Part shown: piece by piece, positions 1-12,400 of the stretch | Layout: each line of letters begins with the position of its first letter | How positions within the stretch are numbered: position 1 is the stretch's first letter | Assembly (NCBI GenBank): GCA_949128115.1 | Contig: OX421965.1 | Span: forward strand, 50,583,257 to 50,647,256 | DNA from: Anaspis maculata | Lineage: Eukaryota; Arthropoda; Insecta; Coleoptera; Scraptiidae | Length of the DNA stretch: 64,000 bases | Direction of reading: 5' to 3' | Notes under the pieces: model-generated | What the model was told of the DNA's origin: nothing | Seen by the model: only the letters and a program-made list of their open reading frames with translations | Database searches by the model: none | Made by a program: the position numbers and the translations under genes

Positions 1-340
1 GAAGTCATGGAAGTCTGTAGAAGTCATGGAAATCAGTGGAAATCACGTGGAAGTCATGGAAGTCTGTAGAAGTCATGGAAATCAGTGGGAGTCATGGAAA
101 TCAGTGGAAATCACGTGGAAGTCATGGAACTCAGTGGAAATCACGTGGAAGTCTTGGAAATCAGTGGAAGTCAATGGAAATCAGTGGAAGTCAATGGAAA
201 TCAGTGAAAGTCAATGGAAATCAGTGGAAGTCAGTGGAAGTCAATGGAAATCAGTGGAAGTCAATGGAAATCCGTGGAAGTCCATGGAAGTCAATGGAAG
301 TCTGATGGAAATCAGTGGAAATCAGTCGATAGTGGAAGTC
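1..340. repeat. Minisatellite of TGGAARTC units
   Basis: Tandem array of a roughly 10-bp unit (TGGAARTCAR), often paired into a 20-bp higher-order unit alternating TGGAAATCAG and TGGAAGTCAA. It begins before the window edge and decays at about 340. Open frames across it only reflect the period and are not genes. Confidence 0.9.
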
Positions 341-1279
341 TAGTGTACAAAATTTTCCTTGCGGTTTACCCCTCGGGTTTTTGGGAACGCAAGTCTATGC
401 ATGCTGACAAAGTATACGCACACTAGAACTCAAAACCACTATTCGAGCCGAAATTACTACGAATAATGCTGGCTATTTGGGAAAGGAACTTTCACTCTAA
501 AATGTAACGCTGCATCAGATCCCACGCTGCGCACTTGACCAATGGTATTTCCCAAAGCTGAACATATGACTGAAAATGGCACAAATAGAGCTTGCTTTTG
601 TTTTTTGATCAATGTCTCTACCTCAATCCACAGGCGAGTATGGACCTCACGAAAAATGGTCATACTGACTGGACAACCCTTTATTACTAAAATAACAAAT
701 TTGGCAACAATGCTTGGCCAGCTACAAGAAGTGAGGGGCGCGGGGAGTCACGTGATGTATCTATGCGCAAAGTTAATGCACAGAAAAAGGATTTCAGTCA
801 CCACTTTATAATAATTCGTGTTCTCAAAAGCCGATTCAAACTAACACCCGGTATCCGGTTGGACCAAAAAATTTAATCATGAAATAGCTAATTGAGGATT
901 TTCTCTGGTGAATTCCAGGTCATTGTCAGTTTATTGATCATAGAAAATCTTGTAGGAAATGCATACAAGCTGTTGTGAACTGAAGATTTTTCAATAATTT
1001 TTTGCAAAACTGTGGTTTCCATTGGACACTAAGCTAAAATTCACCAAAGAAAATGCTCAATTACTCAATCATCACATTTCTTCAGATCATTGATTGCACA
1101 ACCGAAGAGTTAACCTCCACGGAGGCTTCTTTTGTGCAATCGATCTCATAAGGAAACTCTAAGATTAAACTCCCGAGGGACTCTTGAGGAGCTCAAGAAA
1201 CTTCTAGAGGAACTCAAGGAACTCTGATGCCCGGTTGCAGAGCGACAAAGTTAAGTTTGTCCCGGAAAAAAGTGTTCCG
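341..1279. other. No gene recognised
   Basis: Unique-looking AT-rich sequence. A short piece at 338-380 resembles 4018-4060, so a decayed repeat fragment lies here. No splice-flanked open frame or RNA gene was seen. Confidence 0.5.
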
Positions 1280-1280
1280 G

Positions 1281-3787
1281 CAGGGCCGATTCTGGCTCGT
1301 CGGCCGCCCTTGTGCGAAAAATATTTGGCCGCCCGCTAGCTGTAACTCTGCAGCAATTTTCTGGCGGGGGCGTCCGGGCCCTCTAAAAATTGCGCCGCAG
1401 GTGATTTTTTTTCACATTGCGGGCCTAAAACCGCCAAGGCCCCCGCATTTCAAACACAATTTTGAACAATTATAGTTAATCTGTTTTGCGCTGAGGATCA
1501 AGGTGCGTCCATTGTCATCTCACTTCAGCATCATACATAGATACCCCTCGGCGGCATACCTTGAAGATTAGTTTTTAGGCACTTATACATACCACTTCAT
1601 AGGTATATTGATTTTGTAGTTGAATGAAATCAGAAAAGACTGTTCAAATAGGTGGTTGTTTATTGATAAGAAGGCAAAATGCAGAAAAAAGTCATAATTA
1701 TTGGTAAAATACCTATAATCTTGAAAACACAACAGCTTGCAAAATTCAGAAAACAAAAAAAAACTTGACAAACCTAATACATATTTGGTATATAATAGGT
1801 AAGTACTAGGTTTGTGAGTAGTAGGTATATCTATACCAAGGGCCGGTATATCCAAGGGTCTTTCCCACAGAGTAGGTACTTAATTACTTATTTCCCATTC
1901 CCTTAAAAGTTTTGACGCAAAAGTTCATCAGCCAATAGGCCAGGCGGTGGGTCATTCTGGATAGAAAAAATTCCGACCAAAGCTTTTATGGTGTCAAACT
2001 CTCCGTAAGGTCAGTAGGGATCTACCACTGAGTTTCCGCCCAAAAACGAGTTGTGCTGATTCCTCCACATCTGTCCAAAGGTAAAAGATGTCTTGAAGGT
2101 GCAAATAGACCTGTTAAACCCCCGTACTTTTTCATTTTATTTACCTCAATGCAAACGTACAACTCTAACGCAAACATTGGAAGCATTTGTCATCATCTCT
2201 GTGCCAGTCTTACTGTTGACAAAAAGATTTCTTTGTGCGGGTCAGATAAATCACATTTAATTGTTTTTCCACACAAGAAAACGATGGAGCAACATGTAGT
2301 TTGGATGTTTTCTAATAACTTGTACTTACTGAACCCATTCATGGCGTTAAAATTTCAATAACAGCATTTTTGAAGATGTTGCCCGCTAAGAAGTGGATAA
2401 TTTTTACCCGCCTGTTCAGCAGCAGTTTTTTCAATTTTACCAAACACCGTTCTCGAAAATTTTATAGGGAATGACAAGCTGGAACTGTTTTCTAATGATA
2501 TTATATCTGGCTTAACTGCGGCACGCTTTTTGAAAGTGTAGGAAACTGATTTCTTTCGAGCAGTTCTATTTTACCCGCGTGCGGCCATGCCTACTTGACA
2601 TAGACCGGACTGATTACACAAGCTTGGGAATGTACTCTCTTCCAGCTTTGAAACACGGCCATTAATGATAAAATAATGTATGATTTCTTCATGAATCAAT
2701 GTACAAAGTCTCAATAATAATGGTCGCGTTTTAAAGCTGGAAGAGAGTACATTTCCAAGCTCGTGTAATCAGTCCGGTCTATGTCAAGTAGGCACGGCCG
2801 CACACGGGTGAAACAGGACCTCTCGAAAAGAAGACAGTTTTCTAGACTTACAAGTGCGTGCCGCGGTTAAGCCAGGCACGAGATCGTTAGAGAAGAGTTT
2901 GAGCTTTTCATTCCTCATAAAACTTCCGGAAACGGTGTTTGGTAAAATTGGAAAAATTGCTGCTGAACAGGCGGGTGAAAATTATCAACTTTTTTGCTGG
3001 CAACATCTTCAAAAATGCTGTTATTGAAATTTCAGTGCCATAGATGGGCTCAGTGAGTACAAGTTATTAGAAAACATCCAAAATACATGTTGCTCCACCG
3101 TTTTCTTGTGTGAAAAAACAATTAAATGTGATTTATCTGATCCGCACAAAGAAATCTTTTTTTTCAACAGTAAGACTGGCACAGAGATGATGACAGATGC
3201 TTCCAATGTTTGCGTAAGAGTTGTACGTTTGCATTTAGGCAAATATAACAAAAAAGTAGGAAGGTTTAACAGGTCTTTTTGCACTTTCGAGGCATCCTTT
3301 ACCTTCGCGCAGATGTGGAGGAATCAGCACAACTCGTTTTTGGGCGGAAACTCAGTGGTAGATAACTACTGACCTTACGAAAAGTTTGACACCATAAAAG
3401 CTTTGGTCGGAGTTTTTTCCAGATTGTAGTGATTTTACCGACATAGCGCCTGGCCTACAAACAGAGTATCCAAAATTTTACCAAGAGATGAAATTTTTTT
3501 GCCCTTCCTCAGATACTTATATGAGAAAGAAGTCTAATATCTATAATAGTTGACGCAGGGCGGCCGCCTCGCCTCCATTCTTGATAATAACCTGTTGTAT
3601 TTTTTCGGAACTAAAAAAATCACAATTCACGCAGGGCGGCCGCCTTCGGTCTCAAAAATCATAATATCAGTTTTTTTTTTGACAATCAGTTTTTCGTTTA
3701 AAAAAATTTAACGACCTTTCGCCGCCCTTGAGTTTCGGCCGCCCTTATGCAGGGGCACTTTCAGCACACCACTCAGAATCGGCCCTG
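1281..3787. mobile_element. Large foldback (inverted-repeat) element
   Basis: Two long imperfect arms face each other around a centre near 2691. The inner arms run about 1930-2690 and 2693-3460: for example GGAAGAGAGTACATT near 2740 mirrors 2620-2650, and the stretch ending in CCGACCAAAGC at 1984 mirrors 3400. An outer 14-bp pair (CAGGGCCGATTCTG at 1281 and its complement ending 3787) suggests the element's limits, with about 320 extra bases in the left outer arm. Opposite-strand open frames at 2053-2361 and 3021-3284 are just the two arms read in mirror image. No transposase is seen. Confidence 0.75.
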
Positions 3788-3859
3788 TGTTCCGGTAACA
3801 GTCTGTGGATAAGATTTTCAACTTGAACATCTTTTTTTTTAATTGAAACGCCAGTCGTC

Positions 3860-4070
3860 GCTTTATAAGTTAATTTATGCCGCTATTCTCGTCTTCAAGT
3901 AACCTTTCATTTGATACCGTGTTTGGTACCAAAGCTAATTTGCCCCTAAGCAAATTTGACTTTCTTGCAACCGAGGGTAGAGAAAATCAACAAATCTCAG
4001 TCGCAAAATGGAACTCTTTTGTGTACAAATTTTCTCCAGCAGTTTATCCCTCATGCACGACCAAATAATA
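3860..4070 (+). repeat. Fragment of a dispersed repeat (copy at 37490-37600, minus)
   Basis: The segment around TTTGATACCGTGTTTGGTACC and CAAATTTGACTTTCTTGCAA recurs in reverse orientation at about 37490-37600, with many substitutions. The open frame here is a by-product of the repeat. Confidence 0.6.
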
Positions 4071-5935
4071 TATCCGAGTATACCGGTAACAAATATCGAA
4101 GTCTAGGATGGATGCTTTGGAAATGGTAAGAGGCACAGCAATTGCTGAAGTCTTATACCTGCAGAGTCAGGTGCATAAATATTTAAGGGGAGACTTGATG
4201 AATCACCTCGTGAATATTTTATAATTTAATGAAGGTTCGAGATTTCCGTTTTGAGGGAAGTAGGACTTAACCAACGCGCGACCCGGCTCAGGGGTGATGG
4301 ATGGGACTGAGGCAAAACGCAAAAATATAATGCCCCGGCTCATCTGAACTCGTGTTTTGTTGTATTGTGTATTTGTTTTTTGGCGGCCTGATCTGCGATG
4401 CTGCTCGATAAATTCGCCGCCCACCTGGTTGAAAATGACAGAGGACATTCTGTGCAGTCTACTCTCAGGGGAATGGACCAACGACCGGCTCGGCTTTATT
4501 CTAATTTATTCGATTGCCTATTTTGCTCCGCTCTATTCCGATGTCGACGCGCGTCAAAGTGACGGAAAAGTGACCTTTTGTACGTGACGGGACATTTTTC
4601 ATTTGCGTGTGCATGAACTGCAACATTTTTCAACGCGTTACAGGTTCGCCCGTTCTCATTTTCAACGGAAATTGGATCCTATAACAACGTCTACCTATTT
4701 TCTAGAATAGTTTTTGTGATAGTACTAATCACAGTTGTAAAGCATCCAATTACTCGGGGTCGTTTATTTCTTGCTTTGTTATTTCAGCATAGGGGAAGGC
4801 GGGCCGGAAAGGATCCGCAAGGTCCAGCGAGATGAGCCATTTGTTATCCCTAAAGGGTTACGTCCAGGCCAGCCTGGCAAATATTATTAATTACCATACA
4901 CATTTTATAAAACAGATGTGGGCGATCCAGAGATTAACTAATAAGCAGTAACTCATATTATCAGGGAAAGATGAGACAACATGGAGGCGGTAACATTTGA
5001 AACACTGCATGCACTGTAGCAACTTGAAGATCAAATGGTATACGTTCACCTTACAGCTTCCTAGAGCTATATTATTGCACTTTACACTTATATTGCCCTT
5101 CCCATGTTCCATCACCCGAATACAATTAGATTGGAGAACTGATACACTGTTGTTATAACCATCTAAACAGGTGATCAAGATAACTCGTCCGCCTAAAAAT
5201 TTCACGCTACTTCAAGATCAAAAATCTCATCGAAAAACCAACCGATTCCAAAGAATGTGGTCATGCTGGGTAGGTTATTCTTCTGACTATAAAATACCAT
5301 GCTTTGTCACGTGGACGTTTACATTGGTTATCATGTACAGGGTGACAACAAAACCTGTGTCAAAATAGCCAACTTCCAACAGTGCACAACCTTTCGCAAA
5401 AAAATCGTAGATTCTTAAAGTAACCTTTAATCGAATTTGATCCCACTGATCATCAGGAACGCTACCCCCTGTGGACGTCTGCACCCCCTTTGCAGTCTGT
5501 TCCATACAGAACACGTTCTACTGATACCTTGCATCCACATCATCACAGGGACAGGGCTTTCCAAATGAATCATCAGTACCAATTTTATTGCATATTAAGT
5601 CCCCTTTAGATCACTTCAACCACGTTTCTCTCATTTTTGTCGAGGGTTGTTGTACTTACAGAGTTCAAAGCCTGTATTTCCCAAACGATGGAACATAAAA
5701 CCAATATTTTTTTTCAATTTTCATTGCGATACTATCCTGAATATTTCGACATTGTGAAGATGTTTCAAAATCATCTTTCGATAATAGGGGCTGAGGAGTG
5801 ACTCCGAGATTTTGAACATGTGAGCAATTTTATGTCTTTCAAATATTCTGACATCACTATTTGGATGCTACGTTATCTCATCCACAGAAAGTTGTTATTC
5901 AAATGTTGAAACAGATTCTCCAAAATCAATGGGAC
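4071..5935. other. No gene recognised
   Basis: AT-rich intergenic or intronic sequence. A single TACAGGGTG end-like motif at 5337 resembles the ends of foldback elements elsewhere in the window, but no partner end was found. Confidence 0.5.
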
Positions 5936-6903
5936 AAGTAGGGGAAGGTTACTTAAAATGGGATACTCAGCTAAAACGGGATACCAAAGGTTCTGACAAA
6001 ACCAAGTATCGCCATCTAACCCAATATTCACCGAACTCAAGCTCTAGTCTAATGCAACGGTCAAACGTACTTTCAAGTTGGCAGCTGAAGCGCGAGCCGT
6101 ACCAGGTAGGTTTTATGGTTTTCAGATTTTCTGATCTAATATCAAGGGTTCATATTAGTAAGAATTGCGTGCGAAGTGAAAGGGAGAACATGTTCATTAT
6201 TTATTTACCTCAAGCCAAGATATGAACTATTGATTTGACCAACAAGTTTTTTTGATTTATTTTGGGGTTACGTGAAAAAAAATTTCGAATGTCAAATATG
6301 AGTGTTCGGGTAAAACGGGATTTTTGTCATTCCGTAAAACGGGATATCCCAGATGCGTGGGGTGCAGAAGGTGGGTTCATGATGCCTGCGCCAGGGCAGA
6401 TGAAGAAGGAGAAGATTTTCTTTGTGACTTCTGCCTCGAAGTCTGATTTTTTCTTTTTTTCTTTTTTCTTGTCTTATGCATAATTTAAGAATGTTTATTT
6501 TGCTTTTGTCTTGTTACCTAAGAATGGTAGTTGATGTTCATATTTTATATGTCTGTTATACCTACCTAGTAGTTTCCATAATAAAAACTTGGAATTTGGA
6601 TGTCTGGTTATTATATTCCTAATAGACTAGTCAAATCTATCAATTTCAATTACTATCCCATTTTAAGGATATATGGTATCCCGTTTTACCGTATGGGTTC
6701 CCTAAAATGGGATACTTGCACATTTCTTGGAAAAGTAGTTATATTTCGGAAAATACATTTTCGTTCCAAAAACTCTTTGGGGTTATGATATAAAACAGAG
6801 CAAGGAATAATTAGACATAATTAGATGAGGTTTGCTTTATCTAGCTATTATTTCTAAGGGTTCAAACCTTAAGTATCCCATTTTAAGTAACCTTCCCCTA
6901 CTT
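5936..6903. mobile_element. Non-autonomous TIR DNA transposon, TA-flanked
   Basis: A perfect 32-bp terminal inverted repeat occupies 5936-5967 and 6872-6903. If the element proper begins at GGGGAAGG, each end is bordered by the dinucleotide TA, as expected for Tc1/mariner-type insertion. The interior has about eight copies of GGGATAC/GGGATAT or their complements, several preceded by AAAAYG, so subterminal repeats are likely. No transposase frame is present. The superfamily call rests on the TA flank only. Confidence 0.75.
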
Positions 6904-6906
6904 TTT

Positions 6907-7560
6907 TCTCTACATTCAAGCTCTAAATAACAGAGGATGTTCAGAATGAATGCTTCGCTCAAGGCCAAGGTTGATTATTGATTAATTCTCATTCCAAGCA
7001 AGATTCCAGATTTCCGGGGCCAATGAAAGGTCGGGTCACTCTTGAGGGAACCACACATTTTCAATGTTTGTTTCCAGTCGATTTTTATTATGGGATCTAC
7101 TTACTTGAGGTTTCACCTCCAGTTTGAGGCCTGGATTTTGAAAATCGGTCAAGAATAAAAAATGATATCACCGAAAAAAAAAATTGTTTTTTTGATACCA
7201 CCCTGTAAATAAGAAGGCTAGGGAAATGAACCGAGTAACGTGACAAGGTATGAAGTTATATTCTTTTATCCGTCTAAAGTTAGAATCCAGAAAATATAAA
7301 ATTTGTTCAAATTAGAGCATGTTGAACGCCTGGCACTTTTGCAGCGCTATACATGTCACCCTGCATAAACTTCAGTCAAGTTGCATTCAGCTTTTTATTC
7401 ACAGTTATGGATAACTAGAAGATTGGGCTGAGCAACGACGTGAACAGATTTCAAATTGTCCAAAACAGTCAGGAGTTATCCCAATGTGGAAAAGGGCAAA
7501 ATTTTCGACGTGTCGTATTCAATGTTGCGTAGTTTAGTTGTCTTTATGTTCCATCCATCC
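6907..7560. repeat. Dispersed repeat (second copy 47972-48590)
   Basis: About 650 bp beginning near ATTCAAGCTCTAAA recurs in the same orientation at 47972-48590, with shared blocks such as AATGCTTCGCTCAAGG, CCACCCTGTAAATAA and GTCGTATTCAATGTTGCGTA. Divergence and small indels point to an old family. No recognisable protein or LTR structure. Confidence 0.7.
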
Positions 7561-8805
7561 ATTGTTTGCGAGCACACCACTTTCGTATTTCGTGAAAATC
7601 GACCAGTCCTTTGCGTATATCCTACCCACAGCCGTACCTATGCACAGCCCGCAAGCTCCGTACAAATACGAAAACCTTGGGTTTTGCGTGAAGTGACGAT
7701 CTTTCTTGTCTTTGTCTAGCATAATATATCTGCATCTTTCCTCTTCGTCGCTGAAATTTTAGCAATATGGCGGCCTCCATCTACGGGCACGACTTTTTAC
7801 GATCGCTTCCGATTGCAAAGACGACAGTATGACAATACAAGAATGACAATAACAAAAGAAAATACGCAATCTTCGTATACAAAATTCGTGAACAGACGGC
7901 GTGCTCCCCGCACAGGCCTGTATTAGTTGAGTCTTTCAAACAATCAACAAACTGTCGCACATCCCGGCGGCTGCACAACCAAAGCCACTTTTCTTTGATC
8001 TATATACATTTTTCAGACAACGACTATGCCGGCCTCGCCAATCAATATACTCGACCTTTATTAAGTATGTGGCCTGTGGAGGGCCTAATAGGATTAGCTC
8101 GATGATGGTAAAAACTAAACCGATTACCTGCTGAAATGTGGACGTAAAATGAAATAAGCAGCAGCAGGTGCGCGCAAACAAATTGATTGCTAAATCCTTG
8201 ATAAAAAAAAAAGGAAAGGAGGAAGTAGAAAGGTACAGGTACAAACATAATCTAGCTGGGGCAAAAGGAATTTTCGCCTGCATACGTTTTTAAGCGGAAC
8301 GTTCCGGAGAGTTTTCTTTTGATGCATTGCGGAGAGTTCGTCAATTTGTTTGTTTATTCAGAGGAGTCCTTTGGGGCTTTAATCAAACTCAAGTCGAATT
8401 AATTTCAGTAGAGGTTCAGCTGAAAAATGTGAATACGGTCGGATTCTACTGCGGGGCCTTTGAGAATTCCATTTGTGTTTATTGTTTTCCTGATGTGCAA
8501 TGAAAGGCACAAATGAGTTTTAGTTTTGTAGAGGAGATTGGTAGGGGGCGTTTGAAGTTTCCACCTTGTTCCGTGCTAAAAGACTTTGATGGATCGTCGA
8601 CGCTGAGAGAGATTGCGCAATAGGAATAATATTATGATCATTGGGGTTGATTGCTTTTCACCGCTCGCTGATGTAAGCACGGTGATGACTTCAGACAACA
8701 AGACACTTTTTCTACAGTTTTCTCAAGTTTTGAGAACCTCAAACATCAGGGATGCCAAAGCTGCCTTCATCCTATTTCGAGGCTTTATCACGATGAGTAA
8801 AATTC
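7561..8805. other. No gene recognised
   Basis: No supported coding or RNA feature. The 115-codon minus-strand frame at 7936-8283 has low-complexity hydrophobic sequence and no splice or promoter support. Confidence 0.45.
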
Positions 8806-8928
8806 TACCGTATGGTCAAAAACTTTCCTCCACTAGGCAGGCTGTGGTCTGGTCATTGGCAGGCAAACGAGGCTGATTTTGGCCAGGCCAAGCCCGCCTA
8901 GAGGAGGGAAGTTTTTGATCATACGGTA
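8806..8928. mobile_element. Short palindromic MITE, copy 1
   Basis: 123 bp with 25-bp near-perfect inverted ends (TACCGTATGRTCAAAAACTTTCCTC). The second copy is at 22417-22540. Ends may be TA|CCGTATG, giving a TA target duplication. The interior is nearly identical between copies. Confidence 0.85.
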
Positions 8929-9377
8929 CTAGTGTGACGTCACGCTGGCGCTGCTAAGCAGTAGAATTGTGACATCATGTTGCCTAGAAATCATCTCTTC
9001 TATAGGCGACGGCTAGGCAACGTGACGTTATAATTCTTGTATTCTTCTCTTAGTGAATGTCCCAACTGTAGACTTTTATATTTTATTTATTCACAGTCTC
9101 TCGATCTTGATACTGCAATTATGAATTGATGTTTATTTTGTTTTTTTTGCCATGCATCAACTACTAGTAGGTTATTAGCAGAGTTTTCAGTTGGCGTTTT
9201 CAAGTTACGATAACAGTAATGACGATAACAACGGAGATATGTTGGAATCAGTGGCCCAGAGGAGGATTTTTCAGTTCGGTTTTGTTTCGATGGCTTCCAC
9301 GTTTAATCCCTTTTCGCGGGGCATCACCGCACGGTAGTAGATGCCCCAGTACTAAGAAACGCGTGGAAAAGTCTATC

Positions 9378-9455
9378 TGGCCCAGTCCGGACTTGAACCT
9401 GGGATCTTCGCCTTTGAAAGCAAAGCCGAGCTCACCGTGCTACCAACTGGGTTGG
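9378..9455 (-). repeat. tRNA-like sequence (tRNA-derived SINE head or pseudo-tRNA)
   Basis: On the minus strand the ends CCCAGT and ACTGGG pair as an acceptor stem followed by CCA. A B-box-like GGTTCAAGTCC and an A-box-like TGGTAGCACGG are present. The anticodon arm folds with only a 4-nt loop (CTTTG/CAAAG), so this is not a functional tRNA. A tRNA-derived SINE is the likeliest source; the body and 3' end were not delimited. Confidence 0.5.
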
Positions 9456-12400
9456 TGTTTATTTTGTGTACAAGATAGTAAATGAATATATTACTTACAA
9501 ATTGATATATTCAACCCCTCTGGGGCCCATTCCATAAAACTACTTCGCAGCTTTCACTTTGCACTTCGCAAAAAGTCGGAGTTTGCCAATACAAACTCTT
9601 TTGAATTTAGCCAATACAAAGTAAAAAGTTGCCAAGCAGCTTTGTGAAATAGGCTCTTTGATTGGATTTCTGCTTTGAACGATATTTCTGGCGCTGTCAG
9701 ATTTGTTGATCTTCCGGTCATTTCAACCTGACTTCGTGAGTGGGCAGGGGGCCTTGAAATGTGTCTTAGGCTGGTGCGAATAATTTGTTTTAATTTTTCT
9801 TCATCTACAAGAATATGAAAAATTGGCGCGTTTGATGTCGTTTCCACATTTTCACAACAGCTCATTGCATTAAAGAAGTCAAAATTGCGGTAGTCTTGTT
9901 TTTGGGAGAACACCAGATAAAAAAGTTTGACAGTGGTTTTTCCCAACTTTTTCTATCGATATTACTGGAAACATTACTAGAAAAAATAGGCTGAACTGTC
10001 TTCCAACAATATTTTAGACTTGAAATGCGAAACCACACGTGAAGATCCCGCAGACCGATTTTTATCAAGAGCAGTGAGAAGATTTTCAGCTCTCAGTTGC
10101 GCCCGTTTCGAGCAAATTGTAGTAGGTAGCGGCAAAAATCAATTTGCCGCGTTACTGTTCTCACAGCGAACAGTGTTCAGATTATTTTGGACTGGCATCT
10201 TGCTTTCCACTTCATTGTATGAGGTCATGGTCCTCTATCCTGATAGTGTATGAACCGTGCAACCTGAGCAAAGTATTTTTTTTTGCTTCCCTACTACGTA
10301 CTCGCACAGTACTACACGCATTTAACCGCGTTTAACGATAAGGACAATCCACCTCACTTTTTCAAGTAATTTCATCAGTAATATTAATTGAGGATAATAA
10401 AATAACCGCTATTACACTGGGCAATGAAAATTGCTCACTTCCTTGTCTATATAGTCTTCTCCCAAAAATGAGACTATCGCAATTTCGACTTCATGAGGGG
10501 AATAAGCTGGTGCGAAAATGCGGGAAATGACACTACACGCGCCAATTTTTTATGTTCATCGAAGAGAGAAATGAAAACAAATTTTTCGCACAAGCCAAAA
10601 ACTTCAGTCTCGACTTCAGTTTTAAAGGTGAAAAATGATAGCGACACGGCGACCGATGATGTTGGAGGATTATGATCAAAAATAGCTTTGTATAGGAGTT
10701 TCAGTACTTTCATATTTCAAGAGCCCCTTGCTCCCTCTCCCCCGCCTCCTTCTCCAGGAGAAAAATTGCAAAAAAGCCCGTTCTCAATCGAAAGAGAAGA
10801 ATTTTGTGTGCATGCCATCCTACCAATTTTTGTGCTTTTGCTTTTGTCACTAAGAGTCCATTCGATTTTTGGTCATAACCTCCGTACCCACCATAGGTAC
10901 ATATTGGTATTACAGTCATGGCACGCAGCGTTCATGATATTCTTGTGAATAATTCAAATTATTCGCACTACTCAGATACCCATCCATCAACAAGACAAAT
11001 GCACGAGTTTTGGCTTTTTGTTTGGCGAAGAACAATAACAGGAGTCTGCGCTCGTGATTCATTCATACACAAATTCTTTATTGTTCAAGGCAAAATTCCA
11101 AATGTGCTAATTTCTCGATTACTCGACTTGGTATGCCGGAGTGTATGTCTATGGTGCTCAACTGTTTAATTTCCATAATGTATGCACATATGGTCCGGAT
11201 TCTCGGAATTTTAATTAAAAATTACTACCAATTACTTGAAGCCGAATATCGAAGGGAGGGCGGGCGGAGCTCCGCCGAAGAAAAACGTGATATTTTCGCA
11301 ACATTGCCAGTTTCCCATTCGATTCGCAGGATATTGCCGACCATTAGGACGAAACGGAATTAATTAGATGGCATTTATTATCCCCGGCTAGTGACGAGCA
11401 ATTTACCTGATGTACACAGTTTAATCCCTTTGCTAATTTTGGCCCTACTACACAGTAAATAGATTAAACACGTAACTTTGCCGTAACAGGAAATACACAT
11501 GGTTGGAAAACCATCGCCAGAGAGCCGACCTGGGCTTGGAAATTGCATCAAGGGACACGATTCACATGATGCGTGCATCCCACCAGAAAATTATATTATT
11601 GGACTCTTGTTTTTGTCAAGCGGCTTTTTCCACCGTTCGTTCGGTTTCAAACAAATTGCTTTGAAACTGACATTCTGTTCGTAATTTCACAACCAGCCTT
11701 TATCTATTTGATTATTGTTTACAGCAATGGCACTCAGAACAATGTCAAAATAATTAAAATTATTTTAGTTATATCTACCTAGCCAGCTTTCACCGGCCCA
11801 GGCGTTGTAGTGAGCGTTATTCATTAGACGAAACGACTGATGATGGACGAATAGCAATAGATGTGTATGTGTCTGTAATCTCACACGGTAAGTGCCGACC
11901 CGTTTATCGACTTGAAATTTGGTATGCAGACATGGTTTTGCTGTCGAATGACCGGATTAGATTTTGATTGTCATCTGTCAAACGAAAGTGCCAGTATCGA
12001 AGAACGATAGAAGTTTTATCACACGAAATTCAACTTGCGATATATCATTGGAGAGCTCGTGAAAAACTGTATCCAGAACAGTTGAAAGCATTCTTTCAAC
12101 CATCATCTGTCACATAATCAGAAATTATGAAGTTTAAAACTATGCCATCGAATTATTCGAAATCTATCTGCTGGATCTCAATTCGGCTGGAAGCCATACA
12201 ATCAAGTGATCAAATTATTGTTGGAGTTGCAGTTTTCCATCATTTCCCGGACAGGCGCTATGAATTTACAAACTTGTTTCTGGCCGATATCAGCGGGACC
12301 GGCCGTTGACTTGCCTTTGGCCCATTTCATTTCCTTGGATACGAAACCTGTGAGCTTTGTTGTATCGGCCTGACAAATTTCATGGGCATCTACGTCAAAC

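Noticed and set aside
1..426. Overlapping 70-105-codon frames over the minisatellite
   Set aside because: All frames are products of the short period of the repeat; three overlapping frames stay open for the same reason.
2053..3284. Two opposite-strand frames that share long protein similarity (2053-2361 + and 3021-3284 -)
   Set aside because: They are the two arms of one foldback read in mirror; identical reading on both strands is expected and is no evidence of a gene pair.
11815..11860. CTGATGATGGACGAATAG as another hammerhead core
   Set aside because: The required GAAA after stem II is absent (GAATAG), and no closing stem I is found.
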